A stretch of 64,000 bases of DNA from an uncultured Clostridia bacterium. Lineage in GTDB: Bacteria; Bacillota; Clostridia; Peptostreptococcales; Anaerovoracaceae. Made by a program: the position numbers and the translations under genes. Shown here piece by piece: positions 38,834 through 47,575 of this stretch; the first letter of the stretch is position 1, and each line of letters starts with the position of its first letter. Below the pieces are notes generated by a model, which searched no databases, was not told where the DNA came from, and was given only the letters and a program-made list of their open reading frames with translations. The stretch covers positions 11,033 to 75,032 of the forward strand of contig CAKQQT010000015.1 of NCBI GenBank assembly GCA_934271235.1, given 5' to 3'.

Positions 38834-39859
38834 ATGAAAACAGCAATTTTGACGATCGTGCTGTTCTGCGTGATGATCTTTCCGCATGAGCTGGGACATT
38901 TTCTGGCCGCGAAAAGAATGGGCGTGCAGGTCAATGAATTCGCGTTCGGCATGGGGCCGACCATCTGGAAGAAACAGCGGGGGGAAACGCTGCACAGCAT
39001 CCGGCTTTTTCCGATCGGCGGCTTCTGCGCCATGGAGGGGGAAGACGAAGAATCGGACAATCCGCGAGCGTTCAGCTGCAAAAAGCCGTGGCAGAAGATC
39101 GTGATCCTGGCGGCGGGTTCGTTTATGAATCTGGTCTGCGCGCTGGTGATCTCTTGGCTTCTGATCGGATTGATGGGCTTTACGACGACGACCATCGATA
39201 CGGTATCGCCGGACAGTCCGGCTATGCAGGCCGGCATGGCGTCCGGCGATAAGATCCTGAAGATCGACGGCAGCGAGATCAAAACCTGGAATGATGTCGG
39301 TACGGCTGTCGCAGGCGCGCAGGATCAGCCGCTGACCTTTGAGCTGCGATCCGGTAAGGAGGACAAAACGGTTACCTTGACGCCGCAGCGGATGAGCACG
39401 CTGGACGAGAACGGCAAGGAAGTGTATTATTACGCGGTCGGCATCACCTGCAGGATCAGCCACAGTCCGTTCAAAGCCATTGTGTCAGGTACGCAGGTGA
39501 CCTGGAATATGACGAAGACCATGTTTACGGCGCTCGGCGATCTCTTTACCGGCAGAGCGGACACCGATGACCTTTCGGGCCCGGTCGGCATGGTGCAGAT
39601 GGTCAGCAAGACAACGGAATACGGCTGGACCTATTATGGATTTTTGACGATCCTGATCTGTCTCAATCTGGCCGTGATCAATATGCTGCCGCTGCCGGCG
39701 CTGGACGGCGGACGCATCATTTTCGTGCTTTTTACGATGATCACCGGCAGGAAGGTCAGCGAAAAGGTCGAAGGAACGGTACACTTTATCGGTTTGGCGC
39801 TGTTGATGGTGCTGATGATATATGTAACGAAAAACGATATCTTCCGCATCATCGGATAG
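38834..39859 (+). CDS. rseP: Site-2 protease family RIP metalloprotease
   Basis: 341 residues, M50 intramembrane protease that cleaves membrane-bound anti-sigma factors or signal remnants. Zinc motif HELGH at H18-H22 in the first helix, a PDZ domain (about 105-190; SPDSPAMQAGMASGDKILKIDG), and the conserved third zinc-ligand region LPLPALDGGRIIF near 290. Standard partner of dxr and ispG in Firmicutes. Confidence 0.93.
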   Translation: MKTAILTIVLFCVMIFPHELGHFLAAKRMGVQVNEFAFGMGPTIWKKQRGETLHSIRLFPIGGFCAMEGEDEESDNPRAFSCKKPWQKIVILAAGSFMNLVCALVISWLLIGLMGFTTTTIDTVSPDSPAMQAGMASGDKILKIDGSEIKTWNDVGTAVAGAQDQPLTFELRSGKEDKTVTLTPQRMSTLDENGKEVYYYAVGITCRISHSPFKAIVSGTQVTWNMTKTMFTALGDLFTGRADTDDLSGPVGMVQMVSKTTEYGWTYYGFLTILICLNLAVINMLPLPALDGGRIIFVLFTMITGRKVSEKVEGTVHFIGLALLMVLMIYVTKNDIFRIIG

Positions 39860-39900
39860 CGGGAGCAAACGGCGAAGGAGCATAAGGAGGCAAGGCAGGC

Positions 39901-40998
39901 ATGAATAAGACAAGGCAGGTACGCTGCGGGGACGTCCTGATCGGAGGCGGAGCGCCCGTCAGCATTCAATCCATGACGAATACCGATTCCCGTGATGAGA
40001 CGGCGCTGACGGAGCAGATCGCGCGGCTTGCGGACGCCGGCTGTCAGATCGTGCGCATTTCGGTACCGGACGCGGAGTCGGCGGAGGTGTTCGGCCGCGT
40101 CAAACAGAAATTCCCGCATCTGCCGCTGGTAGCGGACATCCACTTTGACTATCGGATGGCACTGGCGGCGATCCGGCAGGGAGCGGACAAGATCCGCATC
40201 AATCCCGGCAATATCGGCGGCGCGGAACGGGTGCGGGAAGTCGTACAGGCCGCCAAAGAGCGGCAGATCCCGATCCGTGTCGGGGTCAATTCCGGTTCTC
40301 TGGAAAAACCGATCTTGGAAAAATACGGCGGGGTAACGGCCGAGGCGCTCGCGGAGAGCGCCTTATATAATCTGGCGATGATCGAAGACCTGGGTTATGA
40401 TCAGCTGGTCGTTTCCCTCAAGGCTTCCGATGTGACGCTGAACTACCGGGCGCATCAGATCCTGGCAGCCGGGACCGACTGTCCGGTGCATATCGGCATC
40501 ACGGAAGCCGGAACGCCGAAACGCGGCAAACTGAAGTCGGCGATCGGCATCGGTTCGCTGCTGCTTGCCGGTATCGGCGATACGATGCGTGTCTCTCTGA
40601 CCGCAGATCCGGTGGAGGAAGTGCTGTTTGCCAAGGAGATCCTGCGCAGCTTGGGCATGCGCAGATCGTCGATCGACTTGGTATCCTGCCCGACCTGCGG
40701 CAGGACGAAGATCGATCTGGAAGCTCTGGCAAACGAGGTGGAGGCAAAACTGGAGCCGCTGGAGGATGTGCTTGCGGCAAAGAACTGCCCGTCTTTGAAA
40801 GTGGCGGTCATGGGCTGCGCGGTCAACGGGCCGGGAGAAGCCCGCGAAGCGGACTTCGGCGTGGCCGGCGGAGAGAGAACAGGGCTTCTCTTTGCGAACG
40901 GACAGATCGTCAAGACCGCCGTGCCGGAGGAGGCGCTGGCGGACGAATTGTTAAATCTGATTAGAAAGCGAATTTTTGCGGATGAAGCAGCTGATTGA
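39901..40998 (+). CDS. ispG: 4-hydroxy-3-methylbut-2-enyl diphosphate synthase (flavodoxin)
   Basis: 365 residues. A TIM-barrel and iron-sulfur domain reduce MEcPP to HMBPP. The 4Fe-4S ligands are in VSCPTCGRTK (two Cys) and VMGCAVNGPGEA (third Cys) with the nearby Glu. Also PVSIQSMTNTDSRD and RINPGNIGG. Its end overlaps the start of polC by about 17 nt. Confidence 0.96.
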   Translation: MNKTRQVRCGDVLIGGGAPVSIQSMTNTDSRDETALTEQIARLADAGCQIVRISVPDAESAEVFGRVKQKFPHLPLVADIHFDYRMALAAIRQGADKIRINPGNIGGAERVREVVQAAKERQIPIRVGVNSGSLEKPILEKYGGVTAEALAESALYNLAMIEDLGYDQLVVSLKASDVTLNYRAHQILAAGTDCPVHIGITEAGTPKRGKLKSAIGIGSLLLAGIGDTMRVSLTADPVEEVLFAKEILRSLGMRRSSIDLVSCPTCGRTKIDLEALANEVEAKLEPLEDVLAAKNCPSLKVAVMGCAVNGPGEAREADFGVAGGERTGLLFANGQIVKTAVPEEALADELLNLIRKRIFADEAAD

Positions 40999-43900
40999 AG
41001 ACGCTCTGAGCTGGGAACTGCTCGGGGAAGTACATAAAAGTGAATATCGTTTTGAAATCGGCAAAGGCACGCTGCATCAGGATAACGGCACGCTGACCTT
41101 GCCGATCACCGCGAATTTTGTCATGCCTTATGACGACTGCGAAAAGATCAAGGCGGTCGTGCTGCATAAGCTGGATATCATCAAGGACGTTGAGCTGGTC
41201 TTTACCTATCGGGACCTTGTGATGCCGGCCGAAGACGCGGCCAGACTGTATGTGCCGCACATGGTGCACATCCTCAACGGGTCGTATCGGACCATCACCA
41301 AGACGATCATCGAAAACCGCATTGCGGTCCGGGCCGGCAGGGTATGGTGTCCGGTGCTCGGGCGGGTCGCGGCGGAGCAGCTGAATGAAAAGGTTGCGCA
41401 GAAATTCCGTGAGATGTTAAACGACGCGCTCGGTTTTGAAATGGAAGTCCTGTTTGAAAATGACGACGCGCTGCTGGAAGAAACGATGCGTTCGTTCCGC
41501 GAAAGTGAAGCGCAGGATATCGAACGTTCGATGCGCGAGTATCGGGAAGTGCTGAAGAACCGAGCCGCGGAGAAACCGAAACATACCGAAGAAAGCGCCG
41601 CAGGCGGATTCGGAGGCGGATTCGGCGGCGCGAACGGAGGCGGTTTTGGCGGCAAAGGCCAGGGCGGCGGCTGGAAGCGCCGGGAAAAAGAACTGCCGGC
41701 AGAGGGCAACCGCATCATGGGACGCGGGATCGTCGGCGGCAAGACTGCGGAGCTGAGGGAGATCGTACCGGAACTGGGAACGGTCGTCCTAGAAGGCGTA
41801 CTGTTCCGCAAGAGCGAGCGTGTCATCAAAAGCGGCAACTATCTGGTGTCGCTTTTGATCACCGACAACAAGACGACCATCTGCGCCAAAGCGTTTGTCA
41901 GTGAGAATAAGTGGAATGAGATCAACGAGCTGCTCAAACCCGGAGACGGCGTCAAGATCCGCGGCGAAGTGCAGTGGGATACCTTTGAGAATATGAACAC
42001 GGTCATGTTCAAGGACCTCGAAAAGACGGACCGCGCGATCGGCCGGGAGGATACCTGGGAGAACGGACGCCGTGTGGAACTGCATATCCACTCCAAGATG
42101 AGCCAGATGGATGGCTTCAACGAGGCCAAAGACATCGTGGCGATGGCAGCCAAATGGGGACAGCCGGCGGTCGCGATCACCGATCACGGCGTGGTGCAGG
42201 CGTTCCCGGACTGTGCGGCCGAAGCCAAGAAACAGGCGGAAAAAGGACGCGAGATCAAGGTCATCTACGGCTTGGAGGGCTATGTGTTCGACGATGCGGA
42301 CTGCATCAACGAGGACGGCAGCATCGACTACAAGAGCAAGCCTACCCATCACATCATCATTCTGGCAAAGACCCAGGAGGGCTTGAAGAACATCTACAAA
42401 CTGGTGTCGTATTCCCACCTGGATTATTACTATAAAAAACCGCGTCTGCCGTGGTCGGTCATCGAAGCCAACCGCGAGGGTCTGATCATCGGATCGGCCT
42501 GCAGTGCCGGCGAAGTGTTTTCCTCGATGGTCAAGCATGTGACCTATCAGAAGCGGACGCACACCGAAAAGGTGATGGAGCAGAAATCACCGGAAGAGCA
42601 GGAGCGCATCGCTTCCCGTTATGATTATCTGGAGATCCAGCCGGTCATCAACAACCGCTTTATGATGGAAGAAGAATTCTATCTGGACGATAAGCGGATC
42701 GAGAGTGAGGACGATATCCGCGAGATCAACAAGCGGATCCTGGCGCTGGCGGACAAGCTCGGCAAGCGGGTGGTGGCGACGACGGACTCGCACTATACGG
42801 AACCGGATGACGCGATCTACCGCAACATCGTCATGGCCGGCATGGGCTTTGAGGACGCGGAGAGCGGCGAGGGCCTGTACATGAAGACCACCGACGAAAT
42901 GATGGAAGAATTTTCGTATCTGGGCGCGCGGGCGCAGGAAGTCGTGGTGGACAATACCAACTATATCGCGAGCCTGATCGACGGCGGTATCCGTCCGGTA
43001 CCGGCCGGAAAGTTCCCGCCGAAGATCGAGGGCGCAGAGGATACGCTGCGCAAGACCTGTATGGAGCGCGCGCATGAGCAGTACGGCGACCCGCTGCCCA
43101 AAGAGATCGAAGAACGTCTGGATATCGAGCTGAACTCCATCATCAACAACGGCTACGCGGTCATGTATGTCAGCGCGCAGATGCTGGTGAACAAATCGCT
43201 GTCGGACGGTTATCTGGTCGGTTCCCGAGGGTCGGTCGGCTCGTCGTTCGCGGCGACGATGGCGGGCATTACGGAAGTCAATCCGCTGGATCCGCATTAT
43301 CTGTGCCCGAACTGCAAGAAGATCATCTGGGGCGATATGCAGAAATACGACTGCGGCGTGGATATGCCGCCGATGGACTGCCCGGACTGCGGCACGCCGA
43401 TGAAGCGGGACGGCTATACGATCCCGTTCGCGACGTTCCTGGGGTTCAAGGGCAACAAAGAGCCGGATATCGACCTGAACTTCGCCGGAGAATACCAGCC
43501 CGTCGCGCATCGCTATGTCGGGACTATCTTCGGCGAAAAGAATGTTTTTAAGGCCGGGACCGTCGGCACGGTCGCCGAAAAGACGGCCTTTGGCTATGTA
43601 GCGAAGTTTTTTGAGGAACGGGATATCCCGGTCAACAAATATGAAAAGGACCGTCTGGCGCAGCACTGCACCGGCGTCAAGCGTACGACCGGTCAGCATC
43701 CGGGCGGCATCGTCATCTGTCCGGACGATCACGAGATCTATGAATTCTGTCCGGTACAGCACCCGGCCAACGATACCACGACCGATATCGTGACCACGCA
43801 CTTTGATTATCATAAGATCGATGAAAACCTGCTCAAGCTGGATATCCTCGGCCACGATGTGCCGTCCATGATCCGTCAGCTGCAGGATATGACGGGTACC

Positions 43901-44890
43901 GACCCGCTGCAGATCGACCTGACAGACCGCAAGGTGCTGAGTATCTTCAACGGCATCGAAGCGCTGGATATCAAGGACCCGGACTATAAATTCAAGCACG
44001 GCTCCTACGCGATCCCGGAGTTCGGAACCTCTTTTACCCGGCAGATGCTGGACGATACGAAACCGGATAAATTCGCCGATCTGGTGCGCATTTCCGGATT
44101 TTCTCACGGTACAGACGTATGGCTGAACAACGCGCAGGACTACATCCGTTCCGGGACGGCGACGATGCGTGAGGTCATTTCCACTCGTGACGACATCATG
44201 AACTATCTGATCCTCAAAGGGGTCGAGAACGAAACGGCGTTCAAGATCATGGAGATCGTCCGTAAGGGTAAAAAAGACCTCGACGAGCAGCAGGTGGCGA
44301 CGATGAAAGAGCATGATGTGCCGGACTGGTACATCGATTCCTGCAACAAGATCAAGTACATGTTCCCGCGCGCGCACGCGGTGGCTTATACGATGATGAG
44401 CTTCCGGATGGCCTGGTACAAGGTCTATTATCCGCAGGAGTTCTACGCGACGTATTTTACGACCAAGGTCGCGAACTTCGACGCGGAAACGATCCTCAAG
44501 GGTAAGGACACGATCCTGGCGCGCATGGACGAGATCAACGACAAGGGTACGAACGCTTCCGCCAAGGAAAAGGATGATTACACGATCTACGAGGTGGCTT
44601 ATGAGATGTACGCGCGGGGCTACGAGTTTACGCCTGCGCGGCTGGGCAAGTCCGACGCCGTCAAGTTCGGCGTGGACGAGGGAAAAGTCCTGCTGCCGTT
44701 CGTGGCCATCGAGGGCGTGGGCGAGACCGCTGCCAGAGCCTTTGCGGAGGAATATCAGCAGAAGCCGTTCGACACCATCGAAGAAGCGGTCAAACGCGCC
44801 AAACTGAACAAGACTGTTGTCGAGGGCCTGCGCGGCCACGGCGTGTTCGCAGGGCTGCCGGAGACTGACCAGCTGAGTATGTTCCTGTAG
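40982..44890 (+). CDS. polC: DNA polymerase III PolC-type, lacking the exonuclease domain
   Basis: 1302 residues, replicative polymerase of Firmicutes. Order seen: N-terminal domain, a Gly-rich linker (about 205-235), OB fold, PHP domain (ELHIHSKMSQMDG, AITDHG, TTDSHY), zinc finger (CPNCKK...CPDCG), and palm with the catalytic Asp pair PDIDLNFAGEYQ and LKLDILGHD. Canonical PolC is about 1440 residues because a DEDDh exonuclease sits inside PHP. Here KVIYGLEGYVFDDAD runs directly into KPTHHIIILAKTQEGLKN (around residues 425-460), and no DVETTG-type motif occurs. A TTG at 40976 is an alternative start. Confidence 0.92.
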   Translation: MKQLIEDALSWELLGEVHKSEYRFEIGKGTLHQDNGTLTLPITANFVMPYDDCEKIKAVVLHKLDIIKDVELVFTYRDLVMPAEDAARLYVPHMVHILNGSYRTITKTIIENRIAVRAGRVWCPVLGRVAAEQLNEKVAQKFREMLNDALGFEMEVLFENDDALLEETMRSFRESEAQDIERSMREYREVLKNRAAEKPKHTEESAAGGFGGGFGGANGGGFGGKGQGGGWKRREKELPAEGNRIMGRGIVGGKTAELREIVPELGTVVLEGVLFRKSERVIKSGNYLVSLLITDNKTTICAKAFVSENKWNEINELLKPGDGVKIRGEVQWDTFENMNTVMFKDLEKTDRAIGREDTWENGRRVELHIHSKMSQMDGFNEAKDIVAMAAKWGQPAVAITDHGVVQAFPDCAAEAKKQAEKGREIKVIYGLEGYVFDDADCINEDGSIDYKSKPTHHIIILAKTQEGLKNIYKLVSYSHLDYYYKKPRLPWSVIEANREGLIIGSACSAGEVFSSMVKHVTYQKRTHTEKVMEQKSPEEQERIASRYDYLEIQPVINNRFMMEEEFYLDDKRIESEDDIREINKRILALADKLGKRVVATTDSHYTEPDDAIYRNIVMAGMGFEDAESGEGLYMKTTDEMMEEFSYLGARAQEVVVDNTNYIASLIDGGIRPVPAGKFPPKIEGAEDTLRKTCMERAHEQYGDPLPKEIEERLDIELNSIINNGYAVMYVSAQMLVNKSLSDGYLVGSRGSVGSSFAATMAGITEVNPLDPHYLCPNCKKIIWGDMQKYDCGVDMPPMDCPDCGTPMKRDGYTIPFATFLGFKGNKEPDIDLNFAGEYQPVAHRYVGTIFGEKNVFKAGTVGTVAEKTAFGYVAKFFEERDIPVNKYEKDRLAQHCTGVKRTTGQHPGGIVICPDDHEIYEFCPVQHPANDTTTDIVTTHFDYHKIDENLLKLDILGHDVPSMIRQLQDMTGTDPLQIDLTDRKVLSIFNGIEALDIKDPDYKFKHGSYAIPEFGTSFTRQMLDDTKPDKFADLVRISGFSHGTDVWLNNAQDYIRSGTATMREVISTRDDIMNYLILKGVENETAFKIMEIVRKGKKDLDEQQVATMKEHDVPDWYIDSCNKIKYMFPRAHAVAYTMMSFRMAWYKVYYPQEFYATYFTTKVANFDAETILKGKDTILARMDEINDKGTNASAKEKDDYTIYEVAYEMYARGYEFTPARLGKSDAVKFGVDEGKVLLPFVAIEGVGETAARAFAEEYQQKPFDTIEEAVKRAKLNKTVVEGLRGHGVFAGLPETDQLSMFL

Positions 44891-44959
44891 ATCCGGATGC
44901 CGTGATCCGATGTTTTCCCGGGAAAAGTTTGGAGAAAAGCCAAAAAATATTTTTTCCCC

Positions 44960-44990
44960 CCTCGAAATCTGTCGAATTTTGTGTTACAAT
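44960..44990 (+). promoter_or_regulatory. Spo0A-like boxes and -10 element before the CarD leader
   Basis: CCTCGAA (44960) and TGTCGAA (44970) are 10 bp apart. TACAAT (44985-44990) is a good -10 but no -35 is recognisable. The transcript would start near 44997 and carry a leader of about 300 nt. Which regulator acts is inferred. Confidence 0.45.
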
Positions 44991-45039
44991 GTACTTACAC
45001 AGCGAGGGGCAAGGCAATGGCCGCAGACAGAGCTGATGT

Positions 45040-45089
45040 AATGATTCCCTCGATAATATTTTCGGCGTTGCCGAAAAGTAGGAATCATT
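45040..45089 (+). ncRNA. Nested hairpin in the CarD-gene leader
   Basis: AATGATTCC pairs with GGAATCATT, and inside it TTTCGGC-GTT-GCCGAAA. Relative to the related sequence at 52503-52540, this hairpin appears to be inserted between CAGACAGAGCTGATGTAA and AAGACAGGTGCCCG. No T-run follows, so not a simple terminator. Confidence 0.5.
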
Positions 45090-45114
45090 GAAGCACGCAG
45101 AACGTGTTATAAGA

Positions 45115-45180
45115 CAGGTGCCCGAGCGAAGGCGATTGGCGAGCCGTCAGGCGAAGACAGAGCCGCTCAGCGTCCGGGCC
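45115..45180 (+). repeat. 66-nt repeat element, copy 1
   Basis: Runs from CAGGTGCCCGAGCGAAGGCG to GCGTCCGGGCC. Copy 2 at 52541-52606 has exactly the same length, with 54 of 66 positions identical by eye. The ends can pair imperfectly (GG..CCCG with CGGGCC), closing a folded centre. It lies in the leader of the CarD-like gene. Confidence 0.75.
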
Positions 45181-45295
45181 GATGCAGATAGAAAGAACGC
45201 GATGTTTGTACTGCGAAGCCAAAACTTTGCGGACGAGCATGCGCGTTTTTCGTATGAAGACAGCACAGGAATTTTAGGAACAGGAAGGCGGAAGA

Positions 45296-45805
45296 ATGTA
45301 TCAGATCGGTGATATTGTAGTTTACGGCACAGAGGGCATCGCGGAGATCGGCGAAGTGATCGAAAGAGAGTTCGGAGGCAAGATGATGCAGTATTTTGTT
45401 CTGCATCCGCTGGAAAAGAAGACGGAGACCGTCTATGTTCCGATCGAAAATGAGAAAGCCATGAGCAAGATGCGCAGCGTCCTGTCTCCGGAGGAGGCGG
45501 AACGGCTGATCGAGGAACTGCCGCAGGAAAAGGCGCCGTGGATCCGCAACGATCGGGAACGGCAGAAAGTTTACCGCGACATGCTACTCTACGGAAGCAG
45601 CAAGGATGTCCTCTCCATGGCGCGAGCTTTGTATCTGCACCAGATCGAGCAGCTGAAACACGGAAAGAAACTGCATGCTTCCGATGAACGTTTTATGCGG
45701 GATGCCGAAAAAATGATCTTCGGCGAACTGGCTTACGCGCTCGGCGTTACGCGCGAGGATATTTTGCAGCGGCTCGTCCGGCCAGACAAAAGCAGCCAAA
45801 AGTAA
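45296..45805 (+). CDS. CarD/CdnL-TRCF domain transcription regulator
   Basis: 169 residues. The N-terminal Tudor-like RNA polymerase interaction domain (MYQIGDIVVYGTEGIAEIGEV ... YFVLHPLEKKTETVYVPIEN) is followed by an alpha-helical DNA-contacting domain. CarD-family proteins bind the RNAP beta subunit and stabilise open complexes. CAGGAAGGCGG lies before the ATG. Its last 59 nt overlap the convergent metal permease gene. Confidence 0.9.
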   Translation: MYQIGDIVVYGTEGIAEIGEVIEREFGGKMMQYFVLHPLEKKTETVYVPIENEKAMSKMRSVLSPEEAERLIEELPQEKAPWIRNDRERQKVYRDMLLYGSSKDVLSMARALYLHQIEQLKHGKKLHASDERFMRDAEKMIFGELAYALGVTREDILQRLVRPDKSSQK

Positions 45806-46601
45806 GCACATCCGCGGAGACGATGGTGGCGCCGACCGGAGTGGAAAAGAGGATGGAGACCAAGATCCCAAGGGCCGAGGTGACGACTGCGATGACGGCG
45901 GAACAAAGGATGACCTGACGGAATGTCCGGTAGACCCGCATGGCGGAAAGCGCCGGAAAGATCATCAGGGCCGAGGTCAGCAGAGCGCCGACCAGGTTCA
46001 TTGCCAGCACGATGATGACGGCAGTGACGATCGCGATAAAAAGATTATACAGACCGGTGCGCACGCCGGTTGCAGCCGTAAAATCTTCGTCAAATGTGAT
46101 GGCGAAGATTTTGTTGTAAAAGAAAAGAAACAGCAGGATCACCAGTACGGACATGATGACGCAGAGCGTGACATCGCCTGCGGTCAGAGTCAGGATCGAG
46201 GTGGAGCCGAACAACGTGCTGCAGACATCGCCGGAAATATTGGCGGAAGTGCTGAAACAGCTGAGCAGGAGATAGCCGATCGCCATGGATCCGACGGAGA
46301 GCATGGCGAGCGCCGCGTCTCCTTTTATTTTTGCCCGCCTGCCGCCTGCCAGCAGCAGGACCGCGCAGAGAACGGTGACCGGCATGACGACGAGCATTTC
46401 CTTGCGGATCGAAAGCACTGCGGCGATCGCCATAGCGCCGAAAGCGACATGGGAAAGGCCGTCTCCGATGAAGGAGTAGCGCTTCAGTACAAGGGTCACG
46501 CCGAGCACGGAAGAACAGAGCGCGGTCAGTACGCCGGCGATAAACGCGTAGCGGACAAAGGGATAGCTGAAATATTCGGAAATCAATGTAAGGATGTTCA
46601 T
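45747..46601 (-). CDS. znuB: Metal (probably zinc) ABC transporter permease
   Basis: 284 residues with about eight hydrophobic helices. ABC-3 family features: FVRYAFIAGVLTALCSSVLGVTLVLKR, GDGLSHVAFGAMAI and LVGALLTSALMIFPALSAM. It forms the channel for zinc or manganese. The start at 46601 is in a TAATG overlap with the ATPase stop. The 3' end overlaps the CarD-like gene tail to tail. Confidence 0.9.
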   Translation of the reverse strand: MNILTLISEYFSYPFVRYAFIAGVLTALCSSVLGVTLVLKRYSFIGDGLSHVAFGAMAIAAVLSIRKEMLVVMPVTVLCAVLLLAGGRRAKIKGDAALAMLSVGSMAIGYLLLSCFSTSANISGDVCSTLFGSTSILTLTAGDVTLCVIMSVLVILLFLFFYNKIFAITFDEDFTAATGVRTGLYNLFIAIVTAVIIVLAMNLVGALLTSALMIFPALSAMRVYRTFRQVILCSAVIAVVTSALGILVSILFSTPVGATIVSADVLTFGCFCLAGRAAAKYPRA

Positions 46602-47575
46602 TATCTGTAGTACCTCCTGGAACCGGCGCCGCCGCGTTCGGCGCGGCTGCATACGGCATCGTCCACAAATCTGGAAAGTTCGCCGCGGTCACGGAAAGAC
46701 ATGCGCAGCGGCGTTTTGACATATTCTTCTTTTGTACCGAAGAACCGGAGCTGGCTGCCCATATGCAGGATGTGTGTCGCATATTTGACCGAAGCTTCCA
46801 GGTCATGCGAGACCATGAGGATGGTCATGCGCCTTTCGCGGTTCAGGTCGGCGATGATGCGGTACATTTCCTGCATTGCCGCCGGGTCCAGACCGGATAC
46901 CGGTTCATCCAGCAGCAGCATTTTCTGCGCGGCACAGAGCGCTCTCGCCAGCAGGACGCGCTGCTGCTGTCCGCCGGAGAGGTCCCGATAACAGCGTTTT
47001 GCGAGGTGCGGGATGCCGAGTTCTTCCAACAGATCTTTCGCGCGCTGCTTTTGCGCTTTGCTGCAGAACGGACGCCAGCCGTTTGACGCCAAAAAACCGC
47101 TGCGGACGATCTCTTCACACGACGCAGGAAAATCTTTCTGCAGGGCGGTCTGCTGCGGGAGATAACCGATCTGGCGTGCCGAAAGCCCGTCGCCGAAGAG
47201 GATCTGCCCGGCAAGCGGAGGCGTCAGACCCAGCAGCGTTTTGACGAGCGTGGATTTGCCGGAACCGTTTTCGCCGACGATGCACAGGTAGTCCCCGCGG
47301 TTGATCTCAAAATTCAGGTCCGCACAGATCGGATGTCCCTCGTAGCCGAGCGTGAGATCTTTGCAGAGAAGCTGCGGCGGCGGAGCAGGCTGTGAAGCTT
47401 GTCCGGCCTGCTCCGCCTGCGCGAGGCACGCGTATTGCGAGGCGGCGGAGCCGTAAAGATACGTGGAATCTGCCTGCGCCTGTATCGGCGCCTGTGGCTG
47501 CGTCGGTTCCTGCGTATTTTGTCTGTTTTGTATTTCTTGTTTCGCTTGTTTTTTCAGCATATCTTTTCTTGTCAT
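46601..47575 (-). CDS. znuC: Metal ABC transporter ATP-binding protein
   Basis: 324 residues. The ATPase domain has Walker A GENGSGKST, Q-loop region YLPQQTALQ, signature LSGGQQQR, Walker B MLLLDEPVSGLD and switch His in VSHD. An unusual Gln/Ala/Pro-rich N-terminal extension of about 70 residues precedes it; typical ZnuC has about 250 residues. The start follows the lipoprotein stop directly (TAAATG). Confidence 0.9.
   Translation of the reverse strand: MTRKDMLKKQAKQEIQNRQNTQEPTQPQAPIQAQADSTYLYGSAASQYACLAQAEQAGQASQPAPPPQLLCKDLTLGYEGHPICADLNFEINRGDYLCIVGENGSGKSTLVKTLLGLTPPLAGQILFGDGLSARQIGYLPQQTALQKDFPASCEEIVRSGFLASNGWRPFCSKAQKQRAKDLLEELGIPHLAKRCYRDLSGGQQQRVLLARALCAAQKMLLLDEPVSGLDPAAMQEMYRIIADLNRERRMTILMVSHDLEASVKYATHILHMGSQLRFFGTKEEYVKTPLRMSFRDRGELSRFVDDAVCSRAERGGAGSRRYYR

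Noticed and set aside
42587..44839. 750-codon minus-strand open frame
   Set aside because: Antisense shadow of polC with Arg/His-rich composition and no recognisable domain.
44913..44926. TTTTCCCGGGAAAA palindrome after polC as a terminator
   Set aside because: It has no loop and no following T-run; it may be a protein site but nothing supports a role.
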